A program made the position numbers and the translations under genes. From the NCBI RefSeq assembly GCF_025791835.1, contig NZ_JAOXLP010000013.1, forward strand, positions 62,001 to 126,000: DNA of 64,000 nucleotides, written 5' to 3'. Below the pieces are notes generated by a model. The model was not told the origin of the DNA. It saw nothing but the letters and a program-made list of their open reading frames with translations, and made no database searches. Shown in pieces: positions 61,194 to 64,000 of this stretch (positions within the stretch are counted from its first letter, which is position 1; each line of letters starts with the position of its first letter). The DNA comes from Roseomonas xinghualingensis (lineage in GTDB: Bacteria; Pseudomonadota; Alphaproteobacteria; Acetobacterales; Acetobacteraceae).

Positions 61194-61451
61194 ATGACCA
61201 CCGAACTTCTTGTCGATTCCGATGCGCTCGAGATGGCGTTCCGCCAGCTCCTGGAAGTACGGCTTCTGGCATGCCCGCAGGCGGTGGACGAAACCCATAC
61301 CCTTCTGCAGATCAGGGATGAGTTGTCGCTCCTGCTGCATCGTTCCGAGCTGGGTCCAGACCCTGTGCAGGAAACAGCCAGGCGCGCGCGTCTTGCGGCT
61401 GGGCTGGATGCGGCGCTGCGCGACATGCTCGCAGACCGTGCCAGTGCCTGA
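61194..61451 (+). CDS. Hypothetical protein of 85 residues
   Basis: ATG 61194 with no clear RBS (GGGTTTTCACG upstream). The product is acidic and mostly helical (ELLVDSDALEMAFRQLLEVR, ETHTLLQIRDELSLLLHRSE). No domain recognised. It lies between the amidase and mfd, with normal codon use for the window. Possibly real, but the overlapping frame 61210-61467 is also open. Confidence 0.45.
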   Translation: MTTELLVDSDALEMAFRQLLEVRLLACPQAVDETHTLLQIRDELSLLLHRSELGPDPVQETARRARLAAGLDAALRDMLADRASA

Positions 61452-61922
61452 AAGGGCGGGTGCCTGAAAGGGCCGTTTTTAGCGTTGAATCCGCTTTCGC
61501 CGCCCCGGCCCCGCCATCCCCTGGCATGCCGTTCCTCAACCCGATGGGTGGGGAGGCCAGCCTTGCCGGCCTGTGTCGCGGGAACGGAGGGCCTGCTCCA
61601 CCTCCCGCAGGAAGCTGAGCACCAGCTTCAGGCGTTGCCGCAGCGCGAAATCTTCGAGATTGGATAGCCTCTCATCCTGGCTGCCCTGACGGCCGAGATA
61701 ACCGGCGTGGCCCAGTGTAATGGTGACCCTGGGCTGGCGTCTCGCCCTGGTTCGCGGCATGGCCGCCTCCCAACATGGCCATTGGTTGGTCCAGGCCGGA
61801 AGGCGCCTGGACTGGCTGAACCATAAGTGCCGCGACTCCATAGGGTTGCATCGCGAAATGACGCGCCGGCCCATCGGCGCCTGAGTTTGGCGCCTGCCGT
61901 AAGGGCGCGCCTTCCCGGCTTC
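61452..61922. other. Spacer with one weak reverse-strand ORF
   Basis: 471 bp between a small hypothetical gene and the mfd stop. It contains only one weak candidate gene (61536-61760, reverse strand), a short direct repeat GGTGCCTGAAAGGGC near 61459-61473, and no clear terminator. Confidence 0.4.
61536..61760 (-). CDS. Small basic protein of 74 residues (uncertain)
   Basis: Start ATG 61760: MPRTRARRQPRVTITLGHAG, then LSNLEDFALRQRLKLVLSFLREV. A basic N-terminus and an amphipathic helix are visible; no family recognised and no clear RBS. It follows mfd in the same direction at a distance of 162 bp. Low-confidence call. Confidence 0.35.
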   Translation of the reverse strand: MPRTRARRQPRVTITLGHAGYLGRQGSQDERLSNLEDFALRQRLKLVLSFLREVEQALRSRDTGRQGWPPHPSG

Positions 61923-64000
61923 TCAGGCGGCCCTCGCCAGCCGCCGGTTCCGCGCCAGGCGGTTCAGCAGTTCCGTCGCCGTGGCGAGTAGCCCCGCCAC
62001 GTCCTGGCTGGCCTTCGGAAGCAGGATCCGTTCTCCGCGCAACTCCAGCGGCGCCTCGGCCGCCGGGGGCTTGCCGCGGAAGGTGGCGGCGGCCGCGTTG
62101 GGGCCGACTTCCAGCTTGGCGATGCCAAGCCGGTGGCACTGCACCCGCAGCCGGGCCAGGGCCAGGAGGTTGGCGGCGGGTTCGGGCGGCGGGCCGAAGC
62201 GGTCGGCCAGCTCTTCCGCGAAATCACCGAGCGCCACCGCATCGCCGCGTCGCAGGATAGCGGCGAGGCGGGCATGCAGTTCCACCCGCAGCGCTTCTTC
62301 CTCGACATAGTCCCTGGGAAAGCCTGCCGAGACACCGATGGCGAGAACCGGCGTCCACTCCTCCGACGGCTTCTCGCCGCGGGCGACATGCAGCGCGCCC
62401 TCGATGAGGTGCTGGTACAGCTCCATCCCGATCAGCTTCATATGGCCGGCCTGGCTTTCGCCCAGAAGATCGCCGGCGCCGCGCAGGTCCATGTCCCGCG
62501 CGCTGATGGCGAAGCCGGCACCGATGCGGTCCAGGGCCTCCAGCGTCTTGAGCCGCTTCAGCGTCAGCGGGGAGGGGGGGGCCTCGGGATCGGTCAGCAG
62601 GATGATGGAACCACGCACCCGCCCGCGCCCGACGCGGCCGCGCAGCTGGTGCAGCTGGCCCAGGCCGAAGCGGTCGGCCCGCCAGACGAGCATGGTGTTG
62701 GCGCGCGGTACGTCGAGGCCGGTCTCGACGATGTTGGTGGAGAGAAGGACGTCGCCCTTGCCCTCGGCGAAGCGCACCAGGGCGGTGTCCACCTCCTCAG
62801 CCGGCAGATCGCCATGGGCCTCGATGATCTCCAGCTCCGGCAGCAGGGCATTGATGCGCGCGCGCATGCCGGGCAGGTCCTCGATGCGGGAGCAGACCAC
62901 GAAGCTCTGCCCGCCCCGCCGGTGCTCGCGGGCGAGGGCCTGGCGCAGCACCGCATCGTCCAGTGGGACATGCGCGGTGTGGATGGGCTGGCGGCGGCCC
63001 GGGGGCGTGGCGATGACGCTGAGATCCTCCAGCCCCAGCAGGGCCGCCTGCAGGGTGCGGGGGATCGGGGTGGCGGTCATGGCCAGGACATGCACATCCG
63101 CGCCCAGCCGTCGGATCATCTCCTTCTGGCGCGTGCCGAAGCGCTGCTCCTCATCGATCACCACCAGGCCGAGATCGCTGAAGCGCACGCCCTTGCCGGC
63201 CAGTGCCTGGGTGCCGATGACGATCCGCACGCTGCCATCCGCCAGCCCGGCCTTGACCGATTTCGCCTCGGCGGCGGAGGAGAGGCGGGAGAGCTGCTCG
63301 ATCCGGATGGGCTTGCCGCCCAACCTCATGCCCGCGAAACGGCGGCGGAAGGTGTTGAGGTGCTGGCGCACCAGGACGGTGGTGGGGGCCAGCAGCGCCA
63401 CCTGCTTGCCGGCCAGCGCCGCCACCGCCGCGGCCCGCAACGCCACCTCGGTCTTGCCGAAGCCGACATCGCCGCAGACCAGCCGGTTCATCGGGCGGCC
63501 GGAGGCAAGATCGGCCAGCACGGCGTCGATCGCCTCGGCCTGATCCTGGGTCAGCGCATAAGGGAAGCGGGCAGCGAAGCGGTCATAGGCACTGCCGCGC
63601 GCCTTCAGCGCGGGGGCGGTCCGCCGCTCCGCCTCCTGCGCCATCCGCACCAGCACCTTCGCGGTTTCAGCAACCTGCGCCTGGACCTCGGCCCGGCGCT
63701 TAGGCCATGCCTCGGTGCCGAGCCGATCCAGCGTCACGCTGGCGGCCTCGGCTCCGTAGCGCCAGATGCGGTCCATTTCCTCCAGCGGCACCAACTGCAT
63801 CGCGCCGCCGGCATATTCGAGCCTGAGGCAATCCAGCGTCGCATCGCCGACCGTCACGGCCTCCACGCAGCGAAGGGCGCCAAGGCCGTGGTCGAGATGG
63901 ACCACCGCATCGCCGGGCTGGAGGCCTGGCCCGGCCAGGTCGAGCATTCGTTCCCGCTCCGGCCCCTGGGCACGCGCCGGGGCTGGGCGGATGTCGTTGG
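61923..64000 (-). CDS. mfd: Transcription-repair coupling factor (5' part outside window)
   Basis: Mfd removes stalled RNA polymerase and recruits UvrA. The frame is open across the right window edge; about 690 C-terminal residues are present. Visible are the RNA-polymerase-interacting domain GDAVVHLDHGLGALRCVEAV, the SF2 motor with Walker A CGDVGFGKTEVALRA, DEEQRFG (DEEQ box), ATPIPRTLQAALLGLEDLSV, motif VI LHQLRGRVGRG, and the C-terminal TRG/regulatory domain. Ends RNRRLARAA. The UvrB-like N-terminus (D1-D3) would lie to the right. Confidence 0.96.
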   Translation of the reverse strand, partial: NDIRPAPARAQGPERERMLDLAGPGLQPGDAVVHLDHGLGALRCVEAVTVGDATLDCLRLEYAGGAMQLVPLEEMDRIWRYGAEAASVTLDRLGTEAWPKRRAEVQAQVAETAKVLVRMAQEAERRTAPALKARGSAYDRFAARFPYALTQDQAEAIDAVLADLASGRPMNRLVCGDVGFGKTEVALRAAAVAALAGKQVALLAPTTVLVRQHLNTFRRRFAGMRLGGKPIRIEQLSRLSSAAEAKSVKAGLADGSVRIVIGTQALAGKGVRFSDLGLVVIDEEQRFGTRQKEMIRRLGADVHVLAMTATPIPRTLQAALLGLEDLSVIATPPGRRQPIHTAHVPLDDAVLRQALAREHRRGGQSFVVCSRIEDLPGMRARINALLPELEIIEAHGDLPAEEVDTALVRFAEGKGDVLLSTNIVETGLDVPRANTMLVWRADRFGLGQLHQLRGRVGRGRVRGSIILLTDPEAPPSPLTLKRLKTLEALDRIGAGFAISARDMDLRGAGDLLGESQAGHMKLIGMELYQHLIEGALHVARGEKPSEEWTPVLAIGVSAGFPRDYVEEEALRVELHARLAAILRRGDAVALGDFAEELADRFGPPPEPAANLLALARLRVQCHRLGIAKLEVGPNAAAATFRGKPPAAEAPLELRGERILLPKASQDVAGLLATATELLNRLARNRRLARAA

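Noticed and set aside
1..64000. CRISPR arrays, tRNA or rRNA genes, insertion sequences, prophage
   Set aside because: No regularly spaced repeats, cloverleaf-like sequences, transposase or phage-protein motifs were found by reading; a tRNAscan or ISfinder search would settle this.

Overview
High-GC (roughly two thirds G+C) alphaproteobacterial chromosome segment. The gene families, FnrN-type regulation, cydABX/cydDC, HWE kinase and gene order point to Acetobacteraceae, most like Roseomonas and relatives. That taxonomic call is inference: no rRNA gene is present. No tRNA, rRNA, CRISPR array, transposase or phage gene was seen.

Layout. 1-8.9 kb holds housekeeping and metabolic genes: a partial LpoA-like lipoprotein divergent from rsmI, a glycosyltransferase, a lone molybdopterin oxidoreductase subunit coupled to a YdfG-like reductase, and a SUV3-type RNA helicase. 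9.2-11.5 kb is an AT-richer promoter region with paired palindromes, then an RTX pectate lyase. 11.7-21.5 kb holds an HU gene and a low-oxygen block (hemN, hemerythrin-like protein, FNR regulator, cydABX, cydDC) with two FNR boxes. 21.8-28.6 kb holds a tautomerase and a TetR-controlled ABC-importer operon with DHDPS-like and epimerase-like enzymes of unknown substrate. 28.7-33.8 kb has an esterase and two GH-A type glycosidases flanking a glycosyltransferase. 33.8-42.6 kb has NDH-2, a cyanophycinase remnant, a DUF892 ferritin-like protein, a patatin, a small signalling group (XRE, orphan receiver, Crp, HWE kinase) and a D-cysteine desulfhydrase/cysteate lyase-like enzyme.

The most remarkable region is 42.6-58.0 kb: two divergent, tightly overlapping operons of eight and six genes around one AT-rich 374-bp spacer. 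The rightward operon makes inositol phosphate (ino1), has a phosphatase, two CgeB-like glycosyltransferases, a UDP-xylose synthase homologue and an unusual phosphoribosyltransferase-kinase fusion. The leftward one has two nucleotide-sugar epimerases, two glycosyltransferases, a CmoB-like methyltransferase, a GH39-like protein, an alcohol dehydrogenase and a Gfo/Idh/MocA oxidoreductase. Together they look like a pathway for a xylose/deoxysugar-decorated, possibly inositol-based small glycoside or surface glycan whose product I cannot name.

The right end has an aminotransferase, an amidase, two weak small ORFs and the 3' part of mfd, running off the window. A family of intergenic hairpin repeats (about 6.4, 28.6 and 59.4 kb, with a related single hairpin at 15.1 kb) marks many gene ends, and other hairpin-rich elements lie at 1.8, 14.2 and 21.5-21.75 kb.
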